The translations under genes were made by a program, and so were the position numbers. This document shows positions 46,881 through 57,520 of a stretch of DNA of 64,000 nt, in pieces (position 1 is the first letter of the stretch; each line of letters starts with the position of its first letter). The notes under the pieces were generated by a model. The model saw nothing but the letters and a program-made list of their open reading frames with translations, did no database searches and was not told the origin of the DNA. This stretch comes from Bugulina stolonifera (lineage: Eukaryota > Bryozoa > Gymnolaemata > Cheilostomatida > Bugulidae), in contig OW285187.1 in the NCBI GenBank assembly GCA_935421135.1, positions 13,355,929-13,419,928 of the forward strand. The letters run 5' to 3'.

Positions 46881-47212
46881 TTTACGCGATAACTGACTTG
46901 GACTTGCCACTGATGGATGCAGCACCATGTTTGGACAACAAAAGGGCTTGCTTGCTTTGTTGCAAGAAGACTTTACCCAAGTTACTCCCATGGCATCGCA
47001 TGGCTCATGCGCTAGAGTTGGCTGTTAAAGATGCTTTGGGTGATAGTTGTGGTTCAAATAGTTTTAAGATGTTTGTTGACAAACTGTATTCTGTTTATTC
47101 AATGTCAGCAAAAGATCAAAAAGAGTTAAATGAAGCAGCTCCTGAACTAGATGTTCAATTGTTAAAGATTTTCTTTTCCTGGGAGGAGATGGCTACTCTA
47201 ATAATAAACTAA
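46880..47212 (+). pseudogene. ZNF862-like / hAT-related fragment
   Basis: Frame one reads LATDGCSTMFGQQKGLLALL. After one base it passes to LLPWHRMAHALELAVKDALG and FKMFVDKLYSVYSMSAKDQK, ELNEAAPELDVQLLKIF. The S/T-D-G-x-x-x-M, W-H-x-x-x-H-x-L-E-L-A-V-x-D and FVDKLYxxYxxSxKxQxEL order is that of ZNF862-like and related hAT-derived proteins. Only about 110 residues remain. Confidence 0.6.
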
Positions 47213-47219
47213 AATAAAG

Positions 47220-48055
47220 TCTAATAACCACCTGTTAACATTCATGTAGTCAATAATTGCAGGGAATGAGTCCATCACTAGTAATTAGCGAAGTTGTGCA
47301 GTAGCAGTAGCCGCCATAATCAACAAAATAAAACATTTGTCTTTCTTCTTCGGCAATATATGACGTTTTTAAGTTCCAACGCAATCTGCGTTACATTGCA
47401 TAGTTCATAGTAAAGCCGATAACTAGTGACTAGAAATAGGCTTTTTATAATCTAGTTTTATTTCCTAGAAGAGATAGCTAAAGGGCCATCTCACTAACCA
47501 GCCTCATGTTTAAATGTTAAAAATATCATATTTTAGGGTGATCGCCTGGAGATTAAAGTTAAAGTGAAATAAAATCCAGTTCAAACATCACTGGGATTAG
47601 TATTGGTAATGCTAAAATTTAAAAGGCTTTTGGATAAACATGTAATATACCGTATGATACATATTTACCTTATTTATTTATATATTATACTTTTTTACTG
47701 TGTTTATACAAAATAACTTTGTCTAATTATTATACTATGTCAGGGTATCTATATTATGATATGTTATATCTAAGAAATTATAAAAGTCGCAGAGGCCTAT
47801 GTATAAATAGTTTAACTAAAAGAACATTGCAACACATATATTATTACCACATAAAATTCGAAACTATCATTACCAAATGGTTACAAAGCATGTTAATATC
47901 CATATTCTGCTTATAACGTATAATAACAATCTTATATACCAGGTGGTCAATTTGAGTATATTTTATTTCTGCGTAGGTAACATGATTTGAATGTCATCAA
48001 CCAACAGCAGCATCTTCGTTCTACATTTTTGTTTAGCAATGTTTTTGTGTTGTAC
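47220..48055. other. AT-rich stretch, nothing recognisable
   Basis: Very AT-rich with long T/A runs. No domain or repeat structure seen. Confidence 0.35.
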
Positions 48056-48060
48056 TTTAG

Positions 48061-50815
48061 ATTAAAGTTAGTGAAAGGATCGCTTCCAACAATACGGTTT
48101 CACTCTACCGGTGAGGCTGAGCAGACACTCACACCAAGGAAAAAGGCCAAGCAACCTTTGCCTGAAAGAGAGAAACGCACATTGACACGATCAGCTCTTG
48201 TAGAAAGAACTCCAGAGTAAGTCGGTGGACCAAATGTAAGTTTTTAAAATTATCCAAGAATGTATACCACTATACTTTTAGTTTACTATATGGAGAAATT
48301 GTGCTAATACCAGCGGTTGGCGGCTGAGTTATCTGCAAGGACCTGGGTTCAAGTCTCTCCAATGACCTGCAAGTTTTCGTCCCGAGGATTTACCTCCTTA
48401 CCAAATTGGTCTTTAGGAACTGTGGTGGCCCCTCGACTATCTCTGCTATTGGACAGTCATGTTAAAGACTTGTGTCTGGAACCATTATTATTATTATTAT
48501 GATTACGTGTTCCAATATGTTTTTGTAGGCCAGAGTATATTCACAAAGAGCGAAAATATATTGCCAGTGCTTCAATGCTGGACATTGTGCTTAAAAGCTG
48601 CACGGAGTGTGGGAAGGATACCACATATACCAGCAGGGAAATTGGTGCCCATGTGGAAATTGCAATCACATGTTTGTTTTGTGCAACTACACGTACCTGG
48701 TGTAACAGCCGTATAATTGGTAGTCAATATATGATTAATTTGAATATAACAGCTGCCATATGTTTTACTGCTGTCCCAGCATCCAAGAGACTAAGAATGT
48801 ATGATGTCCTCAACATCGCCTACCCAAGCTATAGCACCTATATGAGACACCAAAAAGAGTACTTATTTGGTGTAAGTTACCACAGCATATTGACTTGAAT
48901 GAGTAATTTTAATTGAATAAAATCTTGATTCAGCATGCTATTTTTCAATGTGTTTTGTAGACCATCAACCAGGCTCAGAGGTTCCAACAAGATGGCATAA
49001 TTGCCTGCATTACCAACCCGCTCGATTTACAGTACGATGGTCGGTATGACACGCCAGGCCAATCTGCCCCCTATGGCATTGTTACAATGATGGACAGCAC
49101 AATGATGGACAGCGACAGCAAACTGGTGGTCTCAAGTAATTTAATCAAGCTACTGCATAATTCTTTAGATGAGCAGCACTTTTACGTTTAATCACAATGA
49201 GAGGTCGATGATGCTAGCTATAAGTTTTCATGCTGTGGGGTAGCAATTTAATCTACAATGTATGTTTCAAATTCATCAGCGTACAGAAGCAAACAGTTCA
49301 AATGCTATGGAACTTGAAGGACTGATTCGTTGCCGATCAGAGCTCGAAAGCTACTCCAACCTGGTGATCAAATCTATAACCATCGATCGCCACCTCAGTA
49401 TCACCAAGTATCTTCGTGAAGAATGGTCAGAGATCATCCATTACTATGACACTTGGCACATTAGTAAAGGTTGGTAGCGCAGGTTTTCATCTCAGGAAAT
49501 GCCCTATAAAATGCTAGAGTATCCTAATTCATCTGTTTACTAGATGTCTACTGTGCAAGCAATTATACTTTGAACATTTCAATAGGGTTAAAGAAAAAGC
49601 TTACTCAAACGGGAAGAGAAAAGCGGTACGAAGAAATCACGATTGGGTTGAGAGCATCACCAATCAGTTATATTGGTCCATTGGATCATCAAGTGTTATT
49701 GAGGAGAGGCTAGCTAAGTGAAAGTCGATCCATAATCATCAAACTAATATCCACATTCATGATGATCCACATTATTCAATGTGTAGTCACGAACCATTGA
49801 GCCGAAAATGGATCAGGAAAGGTATTCAAATAAACAAGCCAGTTTTAGCTGCATTACTAGATCTAAATGTCCTACCAAAGTAGGCTATATATCACGAATT
49901 TGCCATTGTATTTTATAAGTTATGTTGAAGGAAGTGCCAGTGACTACAAGCTGCAAGATCTACTCTTAAATCAGAGAATAATCATAGATATCAAACAGGC
50001 TGGCACAACCAACACCAGTAAACTGGAAGCCTTTCATTCAAAAATGAATCACTTTAGTCCAAAAATGACTGGCTACTCCTACAATGGAATGAACGAAAGG
50101 TAACCTATGGACATACATGTATATATTCTGTAGAATACAGTATATCCCATGGAAAAATAGATATGTAAAAAATAAACCATAGAATTTGTGACTTTCTATC
50201 CCATTGGGTAGTGCAGTGATTGTTTAACAAATTTGATGAAAAATTTCTTATAGACTTCAGCTCGGAATACTCTACTACAACGAGAACTGCAACAGAAAGG
50301 ATCTACTGTACAAAAGCGGACCAAAGAAGGGTCAGCCGAGGTATGCCATCACCAGGTCTAGAAGTTCTCAACTTGCACGAATGGCAAGAAGAATGAAAGA
50401 ACCCCTAAGTTTGGCAAGTGCTAAAAACTACACCACTACTGCAACGCATGTTACTACTGCTGGCATAACTATGTCACAAACACTACTGCCAACACTCCCT
50501 ATAACTACCAGGGCTACTTCTACCAGTTCTCCCCTTTTACTTTAATACTGCTAAACTAATGTCGCCATTTATGATAAGACAATTGCAACTACTGACGCCA
50601 CTAGCACTACAACTTTCACTACCATGTTTTCATTTATATTAATAGTCATTGCATTACAAATAGTTTGGCATGATATTGTGCAGAATACGTTGACGATCTC
50701 CTATGCCGAGTGGAAACTCTAGCTCTGGATGGCGAAAGAGCGATTAGTAGGCCTCCTGCAGAAGCTCCACCAACACTCGCCTCCACAGGCCCTCAACTAA
50801 ATAGAGATGAGGTAA
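48061..50815 (+). pseudogene. THAP-tailed transposase-like gene
   Basis: Pieces: 48061-48217 (LVKGSLPTIRFHSTGEAEQ, the end of a THAP domain), 48529-48871 (IASASMLDIVLKSCTECGKD and RMYDVLNIAYPSYSTYMRH), 48961-49135 (QRFQQDGIIACITNPLDLQ, DTPGQSAPYGIVTMMDS), 49277-49470 (EANSSNAMELEGLIRC, ITIDRHLSITKYLREEW, YDTWHISK), 49588-49720 (HDWVESITNQLYWSIGSS), 49925-50101 (SKLEAFHSKMNHFSPKMTG), 50254-50545 and 50685-50812 (EYVDDLLCRVETLALDGER). This motif order recurs in a repetitive gene family of many invertebrates and fish; D-G-x-x-D-x-P-G-x-S-A and T-D-R-H look catalytic. The front THAP half is absent and two junctions lose frame, so this copy seems recently dead. Confidence 0.6.
48306..48500 (+). 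repeat. tRNA-derived SINE with ATT tail
   Basis: A tRNA-like head (GGCTGAGTTATCTGC, then B box GGGTTCAAGTCTC) is followed by about 120 bases of body and an (ATT)5 tail. It lies in an intron of the THAP-tailed gene. Confidence 0.6.
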
Positions 50816-50829
50816 TACAGCAGTCAGAG

Positions 50830-51575
50830 ATGACTAGGGGAATTTACTAAATTATGCCATGATCGAGCTTGTAACATACATTTTTCACAAGGATTACTAT
50901 GGCCAAGGGTGCAACTAACACATGATTATATATTTTTTACTGACATGAGCATTTGCAAATAATATGTGTAACTGAACTGGATTTTAGTTAACATTATCAC
51001 TATCAATAGGTATATTTAGAGTTGCTACAATGGGATTTTTTGAGTAAAGGCAAATTTATGTAAAGTTTTATGTATGATGTACATCATCAAAATAAATTGC
51101 TGTAAATTGATCCAAGTACAAAACTTCCCATCTATCAAGCACAATATGGACTCTGCAGAACAATGAAGCTGAAGAGAAGTAAATAAAAAATAGCTGTGTT
51201 TGTGCTTTTTAATTTTCATGGAAATAAATTGACGCCTTTGAATTGTTCTCTCACAAAACTGATTTGAGAAAAGACAACTTCTAATTAATAGCGATTTAGC
51301 GGGTATACATGCTATTCCCTATATTTAAATTTCACCATCACATAGGCAGGTTCTCTATTCTTGTAGCATTTACATGTATTACTCTATTCTTAAAACTATG
51401 GAGTGTCACCCCTGCTAATTATTATTATTTTACATATTTATTATAAAAATCAAACAGTTGGTCATTATGGTGCCTTCAGACATTTCATTCTTTATTCAGC
51501 TATAATTCTCCTAGCTTCAATCCAATTAGTAAGGTTTAGGGTTAGATTGCCAAGCCCCTAGAAGAACCCTTAGGG
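50830..51575. other. No supported gene
   Basis: AT-rich sequence between the THAP-tailed gene and the solo LTR; nothing recognisable. Confidence 0.3.
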
Positions 51576-51579
51576 TAAT

Positions 51580-52178
51580 TGTGTGACGGGCATCACAACT
51601 TATCTTATTATAATACTCTTAAATATACTTAAGTGGTAGCAATCAATCATTATATTTTATAATCGTCAACGGCATAGTAATTTGTAATAGTAATTCTTCC
51701 TTGACGACACTTATGTTATGGCAATCTTTTTCCGTCTTCTTAACGACAATCATGTAATCAACGGTAGCCGTTTTTATACTTATAACGAATGTTATTACAT
51801 CATCGTTACGTACTTACATGTCATCATGGTGCAATGTCTTATACTGTTGGACACCGACCTGTCGTCGGAGATACTTATGCTTTTCATTGGTTCGTTAGCC
51901 ATATGCCAGTATATATAAGGCAGGCAGTTTTACATATTTGTTATCACTTAAGCTACTACCTACCTATTGTACACTTTGGACTCTTATACCTTTTTCTCTG
52001 GATTGATACAATACACTGATCATGCTACCAAGAACAAGAGTGGTATTGGATAGATAGGAGGAATAGAGGTATGAAAAATATATTAATAATTTACAAGTAG
52101 CCGTTGCTGAATGCTCAAGCAACTCCCTAGAGGTGCTGGGGAGTAAGGGAGAGTAACTCCTTCTTAAAATCCACTACA
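51580..52178 (+). mobile_element. Solo LTR related to the young retrotransposon
   Basis: It shares, in order, GGTAGCAATCA, TCGTCA...TAGTAAT, AGTATATATAAGGC (51908), CTCTTATACCTTTTT, ATGCTACCAAGAA, GTAGCCGTTGC and ATCCACTACA with the LTRs at 13204 and 18327. Its length is nearly the same, about 599 bp. No primer site follows and no second copy is present. Identity is clearly lower than between the two young LTRs, so it is an older or sister family. Confidence 0.8.
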
Positions 52179-52179
52179 A

Positions 52180-52740
52180 TAAAGTTGTGTGTCCCTGCCT
52201 TCTCACAGCACGCAACCGACAAGTCTATTACAGTTTTGCCAACACTGTAAGCACTGCATATGAGGATGAGGCATACCTCTTCTGCCCCTTTAGGCGTTCT
52301 AGTAGGACAACAATATCCATGTACGTCCATGTAAGACATCACATCAGATACCATATTATTCACATTGACCCCTTGAGTGTAGGAGACAGAATCATCGAGT
52401 AACATTACTTCACAAAATTCTCCAAGATGAAGAGAGCCACAATATATTATCCTCTAGTTACGATGAAATTGTTGAAAGCCGCTCGCAAACAACTATGACA
52501 ACTAGAGCTGCAGCCAGAGGCGAACTAACATCAATTTCTGCCACAACTAATGTTAAATGTATACAATAACAAACAATAACAGTTTCCTCCCTCGAACAAA
52601 TCAATCCGAGATATAAGAATTGGCTATCCCGAGTGAAAGTAAATCAGCAATATGCTGTAGTATTGACCTTTTCACTGTAGCACACTGTTAGTAATGAGGC
52701 ATTCAACTTGCACAATATGTGATAATAGAATGTTCTATTA
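52180..52740. other. Unassigned, one short open frame
   Basis: A frame at 52187-52402 (CPCLLTARNRQVYYSFANTV...) and a short follow-on near 52440 (ESRSQTTMTTRAAARGE) show no known domain. Confidence 0.25.
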
Positions 52741-52744
52741 TTAA

Positions 52745-53878
52745 CGACGAGTGACGAGTGAGTAACGAGTGAGTGACATTCACATTGAGCTGGACGGGAG
52801 CCAGTCACTTCGTGCTACTTCCATCTCGTGCCACTCAAAGTCGCACTACTTCCTACTCGTGCTACACGTCAACTAGTGCTACATTCTGACACGTGCTACC
52901 GCCAAGTGGTGTCACATCCAACTGGTGCTACTGTCAACTGGTTCCAGATACAAATGTGATATTAAAGAACAGACAATTCCAACTTTCTATATTTTTATCC
53001 TTTCCCAGCTGCTTCCTTTTAAAAAGGCGTGTTTTGAATATTGCATAATTATTAATTTAAGCTCAGTAATTACACATTGCCGAATCCATGTATGGTAAAA
53101 TGTGACCAATAAATAGAAATAAGACAACTGTAACAAACACAGTGTGATAGTGTATAATACTCCCATTGATTCGAATAACTGTGACGGTTATCACTGATAT
53201 AGGGCATGGCTTTGGATAAGATGAGTTGGAAAAGTTATTAGCCACCACTAACCACATGTACATGTATACTGATGATGCTACGACTATTGCAAGACAAACT
53301 TTAAATTTATAGAGCTTAGGCAGAAACATATAAAAATTTGTAACAGCACACATTTTGTTCATGTTGTCAAATGTGAACTTTTCTGCAGTTTTTTCAGCTA
53401 TTCATGGGTCAATATGGATCTACTTTCATCATACAATCGATTTATTAGTTGTTCTGGTCAATTCTACACTTTTGCAAATGCCGTTAAGCAGAGACCAGAT
53501 AAAAGGCTAACATCATAATTATTATCATGTTTATCTCATGGGTTAAAAACCAACTATGGAATATTACGAGAAATTGTCTTCTCCGTTTTAAAAACTGAGA
53601 GAGGACAACTTCTTTGCATGATTTTCTTGATATAAAAAGTCTATGCCTACATGTATACTCACAATTTACACTTACATGTACAATAGCCTGACACCACTCA
53701 CCAATCCTATGAATAGAAAGTGGAACCAGTTGACAGTAGCACCAGTTGACGTTATCACCAGCTGGAAGTGGCACGAGTTAGTGGTAGCACTAGTTGGCAC
53801 TGGCGCGAGTGCGTAGTGGCACTAGTTGACAGAGGAACGAGCTGCTACTGGCACGAGTTCACATACACCCGAGCTGGA
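52745..53878. repeat. Foldback structure built from 16-bp minisatellite units
   Basis: Left arm 52786-52945 is a run of about nine units of the type GTGCTACnnnCAACTG. Right arm 53722-53878 is the inverted version, and the innermost 21 bases of the two arms are exact complements. The 776-bp spacer is AT-rich without a supported gene. Just outside the left arm are GACGAGTGA tandem units (52745-52776). It could be a foldback or MITE-like element; I found no target duplication. Confidence 0.75.
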
Positions 53879-53879
53879 C

Positions 53880-54570
53880 CTACCTTCCCTTGTCTTTTCC
53901 TTTTTACCTGTGCAACAGCACGAAAAATATGCAAAGCCTTCATGTTTGACATGCAAAAAAGTATAATGTTAACATTATAATGTGCACTGTATCATATTGG
54001 CCAAGGCCATATTGTACAATAAATAAAGTCACTTTATTTGACATACACGTTTATCTTCTTTGATTTTAATGCGCGTTTTTCTGTAGCGGAAGAGGAAGTA
54101 GGAGTGTTAGGCAACGCACGCGTAAAGTAACCGGAAATATCTAGAGGAGGAGTTAAACATTTGGCTTTCGTTATATTATAATAATTATTTTTTTATTATA
54201 TTGATGTTTGATTATCATCTGATCTGATTATAATTTTATATAGTTATATATACTTTTGGTGTTTGAAGTGGCGATAGTTTGCGTAGCATAAAAAGTGCAC
54301 CGGACTGCTCATTTACCTGGTTATATTATTTGAACTATTTTCATTTTGAATTTTCACTTGTGTTTTGTTCAAAAGAAAATTAAATTAAAATAATTATAAT
54401 ATAATTTTGAATATATAACACTATTTAATTTTTCATTAAATGATTAGTTTTTGTTCTTACCTCACTGCCTTTTGTAGGGTTTTAGAACGGGGTAGGTTGC
54501 GTTTTAACCTGATTTATCTCTCTTCTCCAACATTTTCCGACTCTGCTGAATTGTGCTTTACAGAGGGAAT
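53880..54570. other. Unassigned AT-rich stretch
   Basis: AATAAATAAAGTCAC at 54020 looks like a polyadenylation region of a lost element. A short GC-richer piece follows at 54070-54140. No gene. Confidence 0.3.
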
Positions 54571-54575
54571 GTTTC

Positions 54576-56586
54576 CAAAATTGACCAAAACCAATCAAAA
54601 GGCTGAATAGCTTGTTGAATAGTACTTGCCTAGAGCTATTCAAAAAGGTCCGCCAGTGGAACAGCAGATGATGTCATCTGCCAAAAATTGATCTCAAACA
54701 AAGGCAGTCTATGTCATCTGAGTAACCCAGTTAACTTTGTTATAAAGCACATGGAAAGGTTTTGATTTAATAACTTTTCTATTAATCAAGAGTTAATAAA
54801 TTCCTTCTAAACTTTTGATAACATGATATTTAGTCACATATATTCACTTGTCTTTCTATTTCAGACATCAAGGAAGTGCAATTAACAAGAAAATAAATTC
54901 CTTCTAAACTTTTGATAACATGATCTTCAGTCACATATATTCACTTGTCTTAAATTTATTTCAAACATTAAGGAAGTGCAATTAGCAAGAAAACTTCTCA
55001 TTTATTTGAGGGTGTACTACAATGAGAAGACAACTTCTTCATATTTCTAAAAACTTCCATGAGTGAATTGAGGTAGTGGGTAGCCTATTTTTCAGTATTT
55101 TTCCAAAATACACATAACATACTTGCAGTAAAAACAATATTAGTGCTGGGAGAGAAATAAAGAACTAAATTTAGCATAGGCCTAAATGGTTTCCAATTAT
55201 AGTTCTCTACTCATCCAAGAGAGGACAACTCATGAAGACTACCCTGCCTTTGGGGCTACTTCCACTTTAAAATTACTTTGGGACTAAAGCAATTTTCGCG
55301 ATAGACCAAACTCGCTAAATATTTCTTTTGCAAAATGCTCTAGGATTGGCAAACTCATGAAAAATTCTTCCACTAAACATTTCTGCTTTTAAGGTACCTA
55401 TTAACTCACAATCCTTGGTGTTTTTCCCAACTTTTACTTTCTCAGACTTTCTTGCCTCTATTGCATGATATGTGCAGAAATTGACACATTCATCCTCAAT
55501 GGTTGACACTACTCTATGCTAATACCATGAACTGCCACAAAGAAACATATACAGTTTCCAGTTTAGTTTTGTTACCATACAGTATCACTCAGCAAGATGC
55601 ACCGGCGGAAGAATTTATGGTAGGCCTACTTATATGTACATATGTTTTCTTACAGCACACTAATGTACAGCGGTTTCTAACTTTATATTTTGTTTGTGCC
55701 AGTTTCTTGCATTCTGATACTGCATAATTTATATGGCCAAACGTCTTATTGGCTTCTTTACTCATTCGGCATGTTGGTGGAGTTCTATCTTTCTCTATTT
55801 TTGCTCTTCTGTCATCCTGAGAGCCTGCTCCTGTGCTGCTGTAATTGAGCTTCTGTTTAAGTCTTTAAAAGGGTTATGCCGTGTGGTTTACATCCATGTT
55901 CAATGCAGCCTCTTTTACTTAGGTTTATTGCATTTGTGCTGCTATAAGCAGAGTTGTGTCCTCTTGCCCATGCTTGACCAGCTAGCATTACAGTACTAGA
56001 GTAATAAATCTCTGGGCACTCAATATATTCTACCACTAAATAGCCGAGTGCTACCTTAAAACACATGACCCAAAGGCTGGGTAGTTTTCCTGAGTTGTCC
56101 TCTCTTGTATGAGCGGAGAAATATAATTTGAAACCATCTATGCTAAATTTAGTTATTTATTTCTCTTTCGGCGCTAATATTGTTTTACCACAAGTAGCTA
56201 TGTATATTTTGGAAAAATACCGGAAAATAGACTACTCAGTACCTTTATTCACTCATGGGAATTTTTAGAAAATATGAGGTTGTCTTCAAATTGCACTTCC
56301 TTGATGTTTGAAATAAAAAAGACAGGTGAATATATGTGGCTAAGTATGATGTTACCATAAGTGTAGAAGGAAGTTATAAACTCTTGGTTAATAAACAAGT
56401 TATTGAATAATAACCTTTCCATGTGCTTTATAGTAAAGTTAACCGGGTTACTCAGATAACATGGACTGCCTTTGTTTGTGGCAGATGACATCAACTGCCC
56501 TTGCACTGGCGATTATTTTTGAATAACTCTAGCTCAGCACTATCCAACAAGCTATTCAGCTTTTTTATTGGTTTTGGTCAATTTTG
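54576..56586. mobile_element. DNA element with very long inverted terminal repeats
   Basis: Left arm 54576 to about 55260 and right arm about 56055 to 56586 are inverted copies sharing long stretches, beginning CAAAATTGACCAAAACCAAT at each outer end. They include TTTAACAAGTTTATT-like, CACATATATTCAC and GAGAGGACAACTCA blocks. The left arm holds an extra 97-bp tandem duplication (54797-54990). The roughly 800-bp middle has no recognisable transposase. Arms of this length suggest a Mutator-like or similar foldback element. I see no target duplication. Confidence 0.75.
54797..54990. repeat. 97-bp tandem duplication inside the left arm
   Basis: AATAAATTCCTTCTAAACTT starts at 54797 and again at about 54893. 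Both copies continue through CACATATATTCACTTGTCTT to GGAAGTGCAATTA. The right arm has a single copy, so the duplication happened after the arms formed. Confidence 0.8.
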
Positions 56587-56589
56587 AAA

Positions 56590-57520
56590 ATTCTCACTCT
56601 CACACCCATGCCCATGTCTCTGATCTCATTTTCAGTTTACAACATGCAAGTAAACATACCATTCAAGATCTTCTCTGTCCACTTAGTGTATCTATCTTTG
56701 TCTTCTATTTTAGTTTCCTTCATATTCAGTATTGTTCTCACAGCCTCCATTATCTTTTCTCGGGAGTTTCTGACAGCATACTGACCCAAGTTACATTTAT
56801 TTACTTTTTACTGCGTCATGAACAACCTTTTCCACCAGGCTTTCTATCAACAAATAGTGCATCTACACTCGACTTTGGAGGCAACTTTAAAGAGAACTAT
56901 CATTTCAATTACAGTGGAACTTGCTCAATTCAAACTCCAATGGACCACCACGATTGGTTTGAATTAAGCACGAGTTTGAATTGTGTGATAAATTCATTTT
57001 GTGCAATGGTTTGAATGCCTATTTCACAGATAGGCTATATGCAATACTATAATACATGTAGGCCTAGTTGTATGCATGCATGCTCACTTGCTTCAACTGT
57101 GAGTAGAATTGAGGGACGGCAAGTTTTAACATCTCAGCTACCTGTTTAACAGAACTTGTACTTTTTATGATACTCAAAACTATGACATTGCAGATCAGCA
57201 ACAAGTTTGCATCACAGGTATCGGACAGTGAGCGCTCAGGTGTGACTAATGCTTGTTATAATAATATAGCTAAGCGTTTGAAGTTTGAATTGTACATAGT
57301 AAATTCAAATTTGTTGAAGCCATTTCTATAGTATTAGAAATCGGCAAGGTCAAATTAGGCGACTTCCATTTTATTTTCTTTAAAAGATATAAGTTAGAGT
57401 TATGGTTAGTCTAGGATGCAGCTGCTGATATACAACTCTGTATTTTAGATTTCCTCTACCATAGAACAATGTAATAGCCACATCTTGTATTACTGAATTG
57501 TGCAAATTATATACCTGAAT
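56590..57520. promoter_or_regulatory. Intergenic stretch upstream of DNAJC13
   Basis: No CpG island or clear TATA box can be picked out. GTGGAACTTGCTCAATTCAA (56921) resembles the end of a small DNA transposon but has no partner. The DNAJC13 promoter must lie here, or in an upstream non-coding exon I cannot see. Confidence 0.3.

Noticed and set aside
52745..52945. CRISPR array
   Set aside because: The repeats are imperfect, adjacent and without spacers, and the genome is eukaryotic.
53768..53980. Open frame through the right minisatellite arm
   Set aside because: A by-product of the 16-bp repeat; it ends in unrelated sequence.
55733..55999. Hydrophobic open frame in the middle of the long-arm element
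   Set aside because: T-rich DNA yields Phe/Leu/Cys runs; no start context or known family.
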